From the NCBI GenBank assembly GCA_963576725.1, contig OY755246.1:78845540-78909539 (forward strand): DNA of 64,000 bases. The letters are read 5' to 3'. The notes under the pieces were generated by a model. That model did not search any database. It was not told the origin of the DNA and saw nothing but the letters and a program-made list of their open reading frames with translations. The position numbers were made by a program, and so were the translations under genes. This stretch comes from Azorinus chamasolen (lineage: Eukaryota; Mollusca; Bivalvia; Cardiida; Solecurtidae). Positions 15,101 through 30,100 of this stretch are shown in pieces. Position 1 is the first letter of the stretch; every line of letters starts with the position of its first letter.

Positions 15101-18100
15101 TCTACAAAAACTTCGTATCAACGAGAAATTCGTGTCAAGCGAGTTCGCCATAAAGAGAGTGGACTGTATTTTATATTGCAAAAACTTAATAACTACACAT
15201 GTAACATAAAGTAATGAAAGAATACGTTTCAATAGCTTATTATGCAACAAATATTTCAACATTGTGTTTAATTGAATCGAACAATGTGTTGGGTTTTATT
15301 ATGATTAATAGTTACTTTATTACATGTGTGTGCCAGTATTTATATGTATGTGCCTGCATGTATATGTGTGTGCCTGTATTTATATGTGTGTTCCTGTATA
15401 AATTATATGTGTGTGCCAGTATCTATATGTGTGTTCCTGCATTCATGTGAGATTGCCTGTAATCATTTGTGTGTGTATGTATTTTCAGTTGGACAAGAAG
15501 AGGTCTCCACTGCTGCGAGAAGTCTTGCTCTACCTTCAAGAACTGATGAAGGATTACAAGAATGAGGTCCAAGGTCAGGCAATATCTCCTTTTCTGTACT
15601 TTTTATAGATTGATAACCCCCCTAGGTGTATTCCTTCATATAATCACTGTTTTGCACCTTTGCAAATAGACTAGATCCAGACGGCTTCTGTAGAATTATA
15701 TAAGTCTGATTCTACAGTCTCTTCCATCATCAAACAATCTTGTATTCACACAATTTAATTCAATTTCATCTGATAAATATTCATGAGTAAATGTATATGG
15801 CATCTCTTGAAAAGGAGCAGACCCTGATTCTATAGATTTGATCTGGATTTTCACTGTTAGACAAAGATGCATTAACCCTTTCCCTGATGAATATTCATGT
15901 AGGAAATAATGACGTCATGAATATTAATAAGATTATTTTTTATAATGGTATATGAACACAGGATATTTCGGCTCAGACAGAAGCTGTAGAATCAGATCTA
16001 TATTACACCATAAGCAAACAGAGCAGACCCAGATCAGACGGCTCCTGCAGGTGCCATCTGATCATTGCATGCTCAGTTTGGGTCTGATCTGGGTCTACTC
16101 TGTCTGCAGATGCGTCAAAATGCGCTTACATATGGGAAAGGGTTAAGGCATCTGTGTTGAGGAAAGCAGAAGAAAACAGAAGTTCCAGTAGCCTGGACTG
16201 ATATATCACTTCCTGTTCAACCTAATTATTAGAATTAACCTCCTCCATACAAATACTCTTTCATGCCTTTCCAAACAGAGTAGACCCAGATCAGACAGCT
16301 CCTGTAGAAGCTACCTGATCAGGGTTTGCTCTGTTTGCTTATGAAATTATAAATCTTACTACAGTTCTACCAATACCAAAAATGCATCTATATATCTGCC
16401 AGTATAAATATTAAGCTAATAAATATTCATAATGTCATTATAGCTAACATGAATATTCGCTGTGAACATTGGATCTTGTACCGTGACAGAAACTATGACC
16501 ATCCGTATCACTTCATTTGCAAGCACAGCAGACACTCATAAGATAGCTCCTACAGGATCCAGCTGATCTGGGTCTACTCTATTTGCAGAGGTGTAAAAAT
16601 GCTTATACATGTATATGGAGTAAATCTTTAAAAATCTAATGCTGTGTTCACCAATATTACAGAGGTACTGTCAGCAGATCGGCAGTTGGCCACAGAAATA
16701 GAGTTTGACCTGAGGAAGTTTGAGGAGAAGAGACAACAGGAGGCCAGACAACAAAACCTCACACCCGTCGCCCAGGTGAATAATCATTATTCTCTGCTAT
16801 ATCACAATATTTATTCCAAATATCAATACCTACTAAATATTCATGGTAAAATAGTTCAATTAAAATATGGAAGGTGGAACATTGTAGCCATTTTGGAAAG
16901 TAAAGAAAGATATTTTTCAAAAACCTTTACCAAACAGAGCAGACCCTGATCAGATTGGGGCCATCTGATCTGGGTCTACTCTGTTTGCAAATGCATGAAA
17001 ACACACTTATATGAGGGAAAGAGTTCATACTAAGTGACTTTCATCAGGATCTGCTCTGTTTGAAATTGTGAATGATTATTTCTTTAACCCTTTCCCTGTT
17101 TAATATTCATGTAAGAAATAATGACATCATGAATACTTATTTGCTGACTTTTCATAATGTAAAACTGTCAAGGGAAGTTCTTGCTAAAAAAACAGTAAAA
17201 TCAGATCTATATAATTCATGTCATAAGCAAGCTCCTATAGAAGCTGTCTGATCTGGGTCTATTCTGTTTGCAAATGCATGAAAATGCATTTGTATGAAGG
17301 AAAAGGTTAACCCTTTCCTCCATAAATGCACCTTTCTATGCCTCTGTAATAATCACTTCCTGAAACCATTGTGATAAATAGAGCATTTGCTTCATAGGAG
17401 CAAATGGGCTATTTGTCACAATGGTTTCATTACTACACAATTCTGACATTTTTCTTTTCTCTACTAAATGCTCATTTTAGGTAGATTTATTCTGACAATT
17501 AGGTAGGGTCTAAAAAATAGCCTATGAAAGAATGGGTTAAACACTATTTGTATCCATGTCCCATGGACACATTTTCTTTTATTCAATAGTAATCTGGGTC
17601 CATGCTTATAAAACTTTTAGTTGAGTCTGAGTACGTTCTCAGGTTTTTGATTGGTCAGATTTGAGCCAAAGGCTCAAATCTGACCAATCAAAAGCTTGAG
17701 AACTCAAATCTGACAAATCAAAAGCTTGAGAACGAACTCAGACTCAAATAAAAAGCTTTATAAGCATGGACCCAGATCAATGTTCATAATGTTATTATGT
17801 TTTACACAAATATTCATGGAGTCCATTTACCTGACAGGAGACCCTTTTGCAAACAGATTAGACCGTAATCATTGTTCATAATGCCATTATAAAAATACAT
17901 ATAATTGATATTTATACTTTGTTTTCTCCATGAATATTCATTAAGTGTATTAGATGCTGATAAGTGTCAATGACCTGAAAGAGCGGAACTATTTTTATAC
18001 CCCATGCAAGGAAGTTGCACGGGGTATATAGTTTTTGACCTGTCAGTGTGTTAGTCAGTCTGTCCGTTCGTGTATTATAATACATTGTTCATCATCTTGC

Positions 18101-21100
18101 ACTTTTATTTCTTGACCAATTTTTCTCAAATTTGCTTTAACCCTTTCCCTCATATAAACATGTTTTCACGCATTTGCAAACAGAGTAGACCCAGATCAGA
18201 CGGCTCCTAGAGGATCAGGGTCTACTCTGTTTGCTAATAGAATTTCAAAGAGCTGTGTCTTTACTTTCTAAAATGGCTACAATTTTCCATCTTCCATATT
18301 TCGTTATGATCATTTTATATATGAATATTCACAGAATATACCACAGAACAGGGAAAGGGTTAAGAATTGTCATGAATAAAAGCTTGCATGAGTTCGAATT
18401 TCAGAGGAATCTGTCATGAAGAATCTTTCTCTGAAAAGTTCTTTAGTTTCCCTAGGAAATAAGAGAACATAGTATTTTCAAGACCAATGGGCCCGTTTTA
18501 TGAATGATCATACAACAGAAATTGTCATAAGTACGACAGTTGTTATCATTGTATGTTTGAACATACGATCATTTCTGTCGTACATAGTTAGCCTTAATTG
18601 TGACATGCTGGAAAATGTCATAAATTTTTACTGTGATGCTCGTAGCAATCATCTAATTTAGGACTTACAAATAATTTCAGTTGTACAATCTTTCATAAAA
18701 CAAGACCCAACTCTGCATTTACACTTCGAGAGCTTAGCACAAAAATTGCGTAATTACATACGCTAACCCTTTACTTCATGAATATTCGTGAAAGAAATGA
18801 TGACATCATGAATATTAATAAGAATAATTTTTAAATGAAATGTTTGCCAAATCAGAAGCTGTAGAATCAGATCTGTTATTCCTTAAGCAAGCACAGCAGA
18901 CCCTGGTCAGACAACTCCCTACCTCAGCTGTCTGATCTGGGTCTACCCCATTTACAATTTTTTATGCATAGAAAGGCCTATTTATGGAGAAAAGGGTTAA
19001 CCCATGCCTTCATATTGACGACTAGAAGTTACTTTGTGAAACCATTATGATAAATAGAGCATTTGCTCCTATAGGAGCAAATACTCTATTTATCACAATG
19101 GTTTCAAGCTACAAAATTCTAAATTTTCCCTTTTATCTAGTTAATGCTCCTTTTCGGTAGATTTATTCCAAGAGGTTGTATCTAAAAATACCGTAGCCTA
19201 TGAGGTAATGGGATAATATCTAGAAGCATTTGTAAAACTGGCCTCTTGATCTGTTCTTCCATTTTTCCCGGACTCCTGATCAAAGTACCACTCACTATGG
19301 ATCCTGATGAGACACGAAGAAAGGGCTTTTACAAACAGTGTAGACTGTTGAGATGCTGAACTGGATCTACACTATTCTCATAGCCTGGAAGACACTGTCA
19401 CGTTCAACATCTTAAACATATTGAATTCTTCATTTCAGGGCTCACCAAGAGCTGCCCAGCAGATAAGAAGCCCAAGGTCTGGATCAACCTCCCCGGCGGT
19501 CAAGAGCCCAGCAAGGAAAGTCCCCCCAACCCCTCAGCATCAAGGCCCGCCAGTTTTGCACCTTGCCTCTCCCAGGGTCCTTACTCCTGCTGCCAGGTAT
19601 GATAGAGTTTTTGTAAAGCAGTGGAAGAAGTATGTAAGCCAAGAGTGAAGCATTTATTTGCTGACAAAATTTGACTATTTACTTAAACATTCTTGCTAGA
19701 CTGAGCCATTTTTGAAATATTGATTAATTATTGTATTGAAAGTATAAAGTACCAGTATTATAAAGGTATTAAATGGCAAACAGAACACATCCAGATTAGA
19801 CAGCTCTTACAGGAGCTGTCGTATCTGGGTCTACTCTGTCTGTAAAGGCATAAAAGATGAGATTATCAAATAAAGCGCTGACCAGTCTTGATAATTTTCA
19901 CAGATAAACAGCTTTGATGTGACCCTGGTCATACAGAAGGGAATAATTTGACACATCCATTTTTACCAAAATAAAGAGACTTGATTACTCAATTCACTAA
20001 AACACTGATACCACCAGAAAGGGAGCATCAGTGTTGTATGGAAACAATTCTAGTTATAATAGTGTGATTTTAACTCAGGGCTGTTCCATTTAAATGTGTA
20101 TGGGGGGGGGGGGAAGGCACTTTTAAAAACAGCTATGTATGGATGGGTTTCGCTGCAAAAATGGTACTAATTGGTTTGTGCATAAGTAAAAACTGCTATG
20201 GGTGGGTGGCCAAATTTGAAAGTGCCTTCCTGCACCCCCATACACATTTAAATGGAACAGCCCTCATTGAATGGGGCAAATCATTGTACTGGCATTTGCA
20301 AACAGTGTTAAGGCCAGATCAGACGGCTCCTGTTGGATCAACATTGTCATCGAGAGTCTTAAACAATTTGTCATACTGAACTGACTTGCGTTAAGTGGTG
20401 ATGATCCATTCTGTCATACTAATGTAAAGTGGTGATGGCCTATTCTGTCATACTTATGTTAAGTGGTGATGGTCCATTAAGTTAAGTGGTGATGGCCCAT
20501 TCTGTCATACTGATGTTAAGTGGTGATGGTCTATTATGTTTAGTGGTGATGGTCCATTAAGTGGTGATGGTCCATTATGTTTAGTGGTGATGGTCCATTA
20601 TGTTTAGTGATGATGGGTCCATTATTTTAAGTGGTGATGGTCCAGCATTCAGAGAGTACACACTTTTCTCCATATATACAAATTTTAATGCCTTTGCACA
20701 CAAAGTAGAGCCAGATCAGACGGTGGCTGTAGGAGCTGTTTGATCAGGATCTACTCTGTTTGCTTAAGGAATAATGTAGATCTGAATATAATCTTAATTG
20801 ATATCCATAATGTCATTACTTCTTACATTACCCTTTCACTCCATAAATATGCCTGCGTTTATAATGCCGCTATAAGAATTAAAGTTATTGATATTCATGA
20901 TATCATTATTTCTTACATTATTATTCATGGAGTAAAGGGTTGATATTCATGGAGTAATGGGTTAATGTTTATAGAGTAAAGGGTTAATATTTATATAGAG
21001 TAAAAGGTTAATATTTATGAAAGTGTTAATATTTATGAAGTTAAGGGTTAATATTTATATGGAGTAAAGGGTTAATATTTGCATAGAGTAAAGTGTTAAT

Positions 21101-24100
21101 ATTTATGAAAGTGTTTAATATAAGTAAAGGGTTAATAGTAAAGGGTTAATATTTATGAAGTAAAGGGTTAATATTTATGAAGTAAAGGGTTAATATTTAT
21201 GATGTAAAGGGTTAATATTTATATGGAGTAAAGAGTTAATGTTTATAAAGATTAAAGTGTTAATATTTATGAAGTAAAGGATTAATATTTATGAAGTAAA
21301 AGATTAATATTTATATTGAATAACTGTAAAGGGTTAATATTTATTTACAGTAAAGTGTTAATTTTTATGAAGTAAAGGGTTAATATTTATGAAGTAAAGG
21401 GTTACTATTTATATAGAGTAAAGTGTTAATATTTTTGAAGTAAAGGGTTAATAATTAAAAATTAAAGAATTAATATTTAGCAGTTAATACCACACAGACA
21501 TCTCAATTGAGACTAATGATAATACCACAGAATTAAACTGACTTTCTTTGCAGGTCAGCTCCTCTTTCGACTGTGGCGATTTTGAACTCGGCCAGAAAAA
21601 TGCTTGAACATGGAAAAACCACCACTGCTACCAAGGAAACGGATGAGCAGACTTCAAGCAAGAGGAGAGTGTCCATAACAAGTCCAGAACTCAGCGAGTC
21701 TGGGGTGTGTTTATTGATATACATATTAACCCTTTCCTTTATGATTATTCATGTTTTAAAGAAATAATGACATCATGAACATCAACTGGATGCATTTTCT
21801 TAACCATGCCCACTTAGGCTATTTTTAGACCAAACTTCTTTGGTTAAATCTACGAAAAAGGGGCATTAATTAGAGAAAAGGCAATTTTCAGAATTTTGAA
21901 ACCATTGTGATAAATAGAGCATTTGCTCCTGTGGAACAAATGCTCTATTTATCACAATGGTTTGATACAGTGACTTTTACAGAAGCTTCAAAAGGCGTCA
22001 ATATGCGGGAATGGGTTAATAAAGTTTTACCATGACAGAAACTGCAGAATTAGATTTATGTTAATTCATAAAGCAAACAGAGCAGACCCTGATCATTCTG
22101 CTCCTATAGGAGCTTTATACTTTAGAGTATGCCCCCAAAGCTTGCTGTATTATCAGTCCATCTATGTTTGCTAATGCATTGTTGCTCATCTAGCACTTTC
22201 ATTTCTTGATGAATTTTTCTCTAATTTACTTTTAGAATTGTCATGAATAAAAGCTTGCATGAGTTCGAATTTAAGAGGAATCTGTTAATAGAGGAAACCA
22301 ATATTTTTTCTGACAATGTGGCAGTTTGGGGTATGTAATCTTGTTCACTAAAGTTCTTTAATAATTTTTGTTGAGTCACATGCTACAATGAATGAGTATT
22401 GCTTGACCATAGCTGTGTATTTACAAAATTTCAGTATGATGTGGCAGACAATTTCTTCATGAATGGACAGTGTTTGTCATACATGAACCTTTTTCAGCAT
22501 CAGTTATATTTTCAGTTTTACCTCTTTCAATATTTGTTCCCCCACAATTTGGTCACATATAAATTCACAGATATATGACCTACCTATCTTTGAACTTGTG
22601 TCATGAAAATTTGTTGGGTGAACCATCTTACAATACTTTTGCAGTATTATTAGAGTTCTGGCCCTTGTCATTATTTGCAGCATAGTGATAAAAAGTTGAG
22701 CACTGGTTGCTATAGAAATAAACCTAGTTATGTCTCCCCCCATATTTATATGGGGGAGACATATTGTTTTCGTGAGAGTTGTCTGTCTGTCTGTCCGTCT
22801 GTCCGTCTGTCTGTCTGTCCGTCACACTTTTTGTCCGGACGATAACTTCAATATGCCTGATGCCAGTTGATTGAAACTTCATATATGGAAAGAGCATAAT
22901 GAGAGGAAGTGTCATGCACAAGGTCCATAACTCTGGCTTCACTAATATAGGAGTTATTGCCCCTTGTAAAAAAAAAACCCCATACTTTTTTGTCCGGACG
23001 ATAACTCCTATATGGCTCATGCCATTGGATTGAAACTTCATATATGGAAAGATCATGACGAGAGGAAGTGTCATGCACAAGGTCAATAACTCTGGCTTCA
23101 CTAATATTGGAGTAATTGCCCTTTGTAAAAAATATCACAATTTTTTGTCCGGACAATAACTTCAATATGCCTGATGCCAGTTGATTGAAACTTCATATAT
23201 GGAAAGAGCATAATGAGAGGAAGTGTCATGCACAAGGTACATAACTCTGGCTTCACTAATATAGGAGTTATTGCCCTTTGTAAAAAAATTCACACCTTTT
23301 TTGTCTGGAAGATAACTTCTATATGGCTCATGCCATTGGATTGAAACTTCATATATGGAAAGATCATAACGAGTGGAATGTCATGCACAAGGTCCATGAC
23401 TCTGGCTTCACTAATATTGGAGTTATTGCCCTTTGTAAAAAAAAATCACAATTTTTTGCCCGGATGATAACTCCTATGTGACACATGCCATTGGAGTGAA
23501 ACTTCATACATGGAAAGATCATGATAAGAGAAAGTGTCATGCATAAGATCCTTAACTCGAGCTTCAATAAATTTAGAGTTATTGCCCCTTGTACATTTGT
23601 TTAATGCTTTCTTGTCCGGATGATAACTCCTACATGGCTCTTACCATCGTATTGAAACTTCATACATGGAAAGAGCATGATGAGAGAAAGTGTCATGAAC
23701 AAGGGCCATAACTCTGGCTTCAATACTTTTGGAGTTATTGCCCTTTGTTACATTTCTTGGCCGATCAATAACTCCTGTTCGACTAATGCTATTGGAATGA
23801 CATTTTATTTTTGGAAAGAGCATGATGAAAGTAAGTGTCATGCACAAGGGCCATAAATCTGGTATCAGTATTTTTGGAGTTATTAGCTGTTATCATTTTC
23901 TTCTTGAAAAATGTGGTGTGGAAAGCGCATAATGAGGGGAAGTATCATTCATCAAGACCATAACATCTTTAGTGATTTCCCTTTACATATTGTTTTTATT
24001 AGAGGGGAGACATCCGTTTTTGTGACAAAAACCTCTAGTTAGTGTTTTGTTTTGTAGGGTGAAGAAAGCGGATCTACGCCAAGACCGACAAAACATAATT

Positions 24101-27100
24101 ATCGTGCTATCAGCACCCCGTCTGTTGCCATGAGCAACATAACATTTCATGGAGACAACAACATGACCTTCTTGCCACCATCACCAATAGCAGAATCCAG
24201 TTCCACACAGCGACTGTATGATGATACCAGTATGTATTATTACATAAACCCACATCCTGTGATTTGTTGATTAACCCTTTACTCCATGAATATTCATGTA
24301 AGAAATAACGAGATCATGAATGTTATTTAGATTAACTGTAGTAATAGCACACGGACGCAGAGATAATTGGCCATGGTAGAAACTGTAGAATCATATCTGT
24401 ATTATATCAAGCATAGCAGACCTTGAAGGAGCTGTCTGATCCTTTTTTTTTTTTTAAAAGGACTTTATACTTTATTCACCCGTCCAATTAGTGTGTTACA
24501 GGTTGGAGTGGGTCATCCCTCAAACATAATTGTAGCATAATTATATATACATTGTAAAATAAAAAGTACATACATGTAATGTCCAATTAAAGGCAGATTC
24601 TTTCGACCTTCTTCCTGTCTTTTGTATATTTGGATGGGGAATTATGATGAGACATTTTATCTTTTTCAAGAGTGCTCTCTGTGTGCATGAAACACATACA
24701 TGTATCAAAAGAATAAGCTTTTACTGCCAGAGTTGTCTGATCTTGGTTTATTCTGTTTGCAAAGGCATAGAAAGGTGTCTGTATGGAGTAAAGGGTTAAC
24801 CCATTGCTTTGTAGAGAGACACCTTTGGATGTCTTTGCAAACCCTGAGTAAACCCAGGTCAGATGGCTCCTGTATGAGTTAACCCATAATGCATTCCCTC
24901 ATAGGCTATTTTTAGATACAACCTCTGAATAAATCTACCGAAAATGAGCATTAACAAGAGAAAAGGAAATTTAGAATTTTGTAGTTTGAAACCATTGTGA
25001 TAAATAGAGCATTAGCTCCTATAGGAACAAATGCTCTATCACAATGGTTTCACAAAGTGACTTTTACAGAGTTGTCAATATCAGGGAATGGGTTAAGGTT
25101 AATTTTCATCAAAGTTTTAGCTCTTCAGCTCATATACATGTACATCTTTTCACACATTTGCTAACAGTAGACTCAGATCAGAACGCTCTTTTAACAGTCA
25201 TCTGATCTGGGTCTACTCTGTTTGCTGTTTGCAAAGGCGTGAATGTTTGAGGTACATATAGGGTTAATATCTCATTCCCTCGTATTGACACCTTTTGACG
25301 ACTCTGGAAGAACAACTTCCATAGGAGCAAATGCAATTCTAAAGTTTTCCTTTTTTAGCTCACTAGAGCACAAAGTGCTCAAGGTGAGCTATTGTGATAC
25401 CCCTGTGTCCGGCGTCCGTCATCTGTCTGTCCGTCTGTCCGTCAACAATTTCAAACGACTTCTTCTCTGAAACCGACAGCCCAATTGTAACCAAACTTGG
25501 TCAGATACATACTGAGGGTGTATGCTTCAAAAGTTGTTAAAAGATAGTGGGCGGGGCCATCGGTCTTGTTGCCATGGCAACTGTACACAATATCTAGAAA
25601 AATCTTCTTCTCCAGAATGACTTGTCCGATTTGAATATAGTTTTCACCAAAACGTTTCTCAGTTGATAGACTTTAAAAGTTGTTAAAAGAATTTTGATCC
25701 GGCAAAAAACATGGCCGCCAGAGGGCGTGGTCATTTTTTCCATATATGGTAATATATGAAAATCTTTAAAAATCTTCTTCTCTGAAACCATATGTCCTAG
25801 ACCATTGATATTTGGTATGTAGCATGATCTTATAGTCCTCTACAAAGATTGTTCAAATTATGACCCCCGGGCCAAAAGTGGCCCCGCCCAAGGGCTTATC
25901 AGTTTTTCATAGGAAAATCTTTAAAAATCTTTTTCTCTGAAACTGTAAGGCCTAGACCTTTGATATTTGGTATGTAGCATGATCTTATGGTCCTCTACAA
26001 AGATTGTTCAAATTATGACCCCCGGGCCTAAAATGGCCCTGCCCAAGGGCTTATCAGTTTTTCATAGGAAAATCTTTAAAAATCTTCTTCTCTGAAACTG
26101 TAAGGTCTAGACCTTAGATATTTGGTATGTAGCATGATCTTATGGTCCTCTACAAAGCTTGTTCAAATTATGACTCCCGGGCCAAAAATGGCCCCGCCCA
26201 AGGGCTTATCAGTTTTTCATAGGAACATCTTTAAAAATCTTCTTCTCTCAAACTGTAAGGCCTAGACCTTTGATATTTGGTATGTAGCATGATCTTATAG
26301 TCCTCTACTAAAGTTGTTCAAATTATGACCCCCGGGCCAAAAATGGCCCCACCCTAGGGCTTATCAGTTTTTCATAGCAAAATCTTTAAAAATCTTCTTC
26401 TCTCAAACTGTAAGGCCTAGACCTTTGATATTTGGTATGTAGCATGATCTTATGGTCCTCTACAAAGATTGTTCAAATTATGACCCCGGGCCAAAAATGG
26501 CCCCGCCCAAGGGCTTATCAGTTTTTCATAGGAAAAGCTTTAAAAATCTTCTTTTCTCAAACTGTAAGGCCTAGACCTTTGATATTTGGTATGCAGCATG
26601 ATCTAATTGTCCTCTACAAAAGTTGTTCAAATTATGATTCCCGGGCCAAAAATGGCCAAAAATGGCCCCGCCCAAGGGCTTATCAGTTTTTCATAGGAAA
26701 ATCTTTAAAAATCTTCTTCTCTCAAACTGGCCTAGACCTTTGATGTTTAGTATGTAGCATGATCTTATGGTCCTCTACAAATATTGTTCAAATTATAGCC
26801 ACTGGGCCAAAAATGGTCCCGCCCAAGGGCTTATCAGTTTGGAAAATCTTTAAAAATCTACTGAAACTGTAAGGCCTAGACCTTTGATATTTGGTATGTA
26901 ACATGATCTAATGGTTCTCTACAAATATGTAGCTGTGGCTTGTGGTCCTCTGTCAAGAATGTTTAACTTACGACCCTGACCACTGGGCGGAACTTGGCCC
27001 TGCCTCAGAGCTTATCAGTTTTTCATGGGAAAAATATGAAATATTATTTTTCTCTGAAACCATAAGGCTTAGACCTTTAATTAATGGCATATTGCTTTGC

Positions 27101-30100
27101 CTTGTGGTTCTCTACCAAGGGTGTACACATGATTTCTTTTGGTCAAAAATGGCCCGCCCCTGGGGTTACCTCTGGTGAGCGCTTCAGGGCCTCATGGCCC
27201 TCTTGTCTATTAACCCTTCGCTTGCTATTCACGTCAATATACCTACCTGTAAATAGTGAAGACCCAGATGAGATAGCTCCTGCAGGAGCTGTCTCATCAG
27301 GGTCTGCACTATTTACAAATTGATTGTGCAACCAGTGCACTCCACAGCAGTGATTGCACAGCGAGATACGTGTACACAGTGAAGATATATGTAATTATAC
27401 AACAGGGCATGGGTAAAGAAGGAGAATTATATTTTAAAATTCAGCAAGCGAAGGGTTAAATGCTCCTATTTAGTAGATTTCGAAATTAGGTCTAAATAGA
27501 CTATGGAGTAGACCCAGATCAGATGTCTCCTGTTGGATTAAGCACATTGTTGTTATAACTGTTGTAGGTACGATACATTGTTGTTATCACAGTTGTAGGT
27601 TCGATACATTGTTGTTATAACTGTTGTAGGTTCGATACATTGTTGTTATAACTGTTGTAGGTTTGATACATTGTTGTTATAACTGTGTAGGTTCAACACA
27701 TTGTTGTTATAACTGTTGTAGGTTCGATACATTGTTGTTATAACTGTTGTAGGTTCGATACATTGTTGTTATAACTGTGAAGTTTCAACACATTGTTGTT
27801 ATAACTGTTGTAGGTTTGATACATTGTTGTTATAACTGTTGTAGGTTCGATACTGCCGGTCCAAAGTACGGAGGAACAGACACAAGTCCTCATACTGAAG
27901 CCACTCGCTAATGGGTAAGTGTTCCCTGCAGCTCTTGGTTGAATAAAAAAGCAGTGAAACCATTGCTTTTGGATCTGCCGTATTTGTCCGAATATTCCTG
28001 GCCAAACTTAGGCAAATAGTACAGACCTTAAGAGTGTTCCCGAATGAATATTATCAGGTGATTACAATTGTCTCTTAGTGACAGTTATAAAGATTGGTCC
28101 CTACATGAATAACATAAGATAATTAATCCTTTACTCTATAAATACTTCTTTACTAACAGAGTAGACCCAGATCAGGCGGCTCTTATAGGATCCATCTGAT
28201 CAGGGTCTGCTCTGTTTGCTTATGAGATAATGCAGATATGATTCTTCAGTTTCTGCCACAGCCAAAAATTCCTGTATTTATGTGTCATTATAAAAAGTTA
28301 ATAATAATTAATTAATACTAATTAATATTCATGAATTTCTTACATCAGTATTCATTTAGTAAAGTGTTAAAATAGGCACTACATAGGGTTGGGGAGTGAA
28401 ATACATGTGGCACTACATAGGGTTGGGGAGTGAAATACAATAGGCACTACATAGGGTTGGGGAGTGAAATACATGTGGCACTACATGGGGTTGGGGAGTG
28501 AAATACAATAGGCACTACATAGGGTTGGGGAGTGAAATACATGTACTTTTGTCTATGATTAAAGAAACAGAACTATTAAAATCCATTAGCAAACAGAGCA
28601 GACCCTGATCAGACGGCTCCTATAGGAGTAGACTGATCTGGGTATACTCTGTTTGCAAATTGGTGAAAAGATGTTTATTTGAGGGAAAGGGTTAATTATT
28701 TTTGGGGTTGAAAAATTTCTTTATTTTGAATAATTGCACTTCAGACTAAATGTTTTATAATTGCAAATGACCCAGGAATTGTGTTGCCCATTACAGAAAC
28801 TGTAGATTCAGATCTTTATTCTCTAAGCAAACACAATAGACCTTGATCAATCAGTTCCTACAGGAGCTGTTTTAGCTGTGTCTACTCCATTTGCAAAGTT
28901 TTTTTAAGCCTTTCCCACAAAAAATCCTTTTTACAACTTTGCAAATAGAGTAGACCAAGATCTGACTGCTCCTACAGGAGCAATCTGCTCTGCTTTATGA
29001 ATTGATACAGATCTGATTCTGCAGTGTCTGCTAAAATAATTCTGTGTTCATATACCAATAGGAAAATTCAGCTAATGAATATTTATGGTTTCATTTTTAT
29101 GCCCCCGTTGACGATAGTCAGGGGGCATTGTGTTTTGCACATGTCTGTCTGTGTGTCACTCTTTTAGGTGCAGTTGGTTGTCATAGTTTTTCAAGTGTTA
29201 TAAGTCAGTAATTTCTACACGTATACTCATGAAATTTCACATATATATCAATTACCATCTATGCTATCAAATGGCACCCCACTGCTAGCAAGCCCAAGGT
29301 CGAGGTCAAATGACTTGGAATTTTTACTGGCAGTTGGTTGTCAAATTTACATGCAGTTGGTTGTCAGTTTTTTCATTGTCTTATATCTCCCTAACCACTG
29401 TAGCTATTGTCATGGAATTGCATATACACATTAAACACCATCCATACTTTCTTGAGCAACCAGTCCATGCTACCCGCAAGCCGAAGGTCAAGGTCAAATG
29501 ACATAGAAACTTACGTGCAGCTAGGCAAGCACTACCATGGGGCATCGCTTTTCATGCATCTGATACAGAAGTTACTGTAGATCCAGATCAGACAGCTCGT
29601 GTAGGAGCCGTCTGCTCTGTTTGCTAATGGAATTTGATTGATCTGTTACTTTACTTTCTAAAACGGCTATAGTGTTCCACCTTCCATGTTTCATTATTGT
29701 GTCCATGAATATACAGTAGGTATTGAAATTTGGAATAAACATAGAACAGTGTTGCTACACGTCAGGAGAAAGACAGAAATTGAAAGTGTTTCAAGGTCAG
29801 GGAATTATCAGGGAAATTGGAAAAATGTCAGGGAAATTGAAGGCCATATGTTTTAAGCTTCCTCAAAAATATTACATAAATTATGAAAGAAAGACTAGAT
29901 GTTGCAATGTAACGTGTCGGGGAAATTGAAAATTATGTCTGACAGGAAAATATTAGAGAATTTTGGTTGTGGCAATCCTGTAGAACAGGGAAAGGGTTAA
30001 TTGTTGTTATTGTTTTGTTCTTTCAGAGCTGAAAAGCCAAACATGTGGAATGTGTCCTCTCCAGTGAGTATGAAAGTAATTCTTTATTATCCATGGCTAA

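Noticed and set aside
22724..23847. Overlapping minus-strand ORFs of 67-125 codons
   Set aside because: All fall in the ~150-bp tandem units of a repeat-core element; repeated motifs come from DNA repetition.
26432..27178. Repeated ORFs with [14 protein letters not shown] motif
   Set aside because: Translations of the ~145-bp repeat-core units at 25356-27208.
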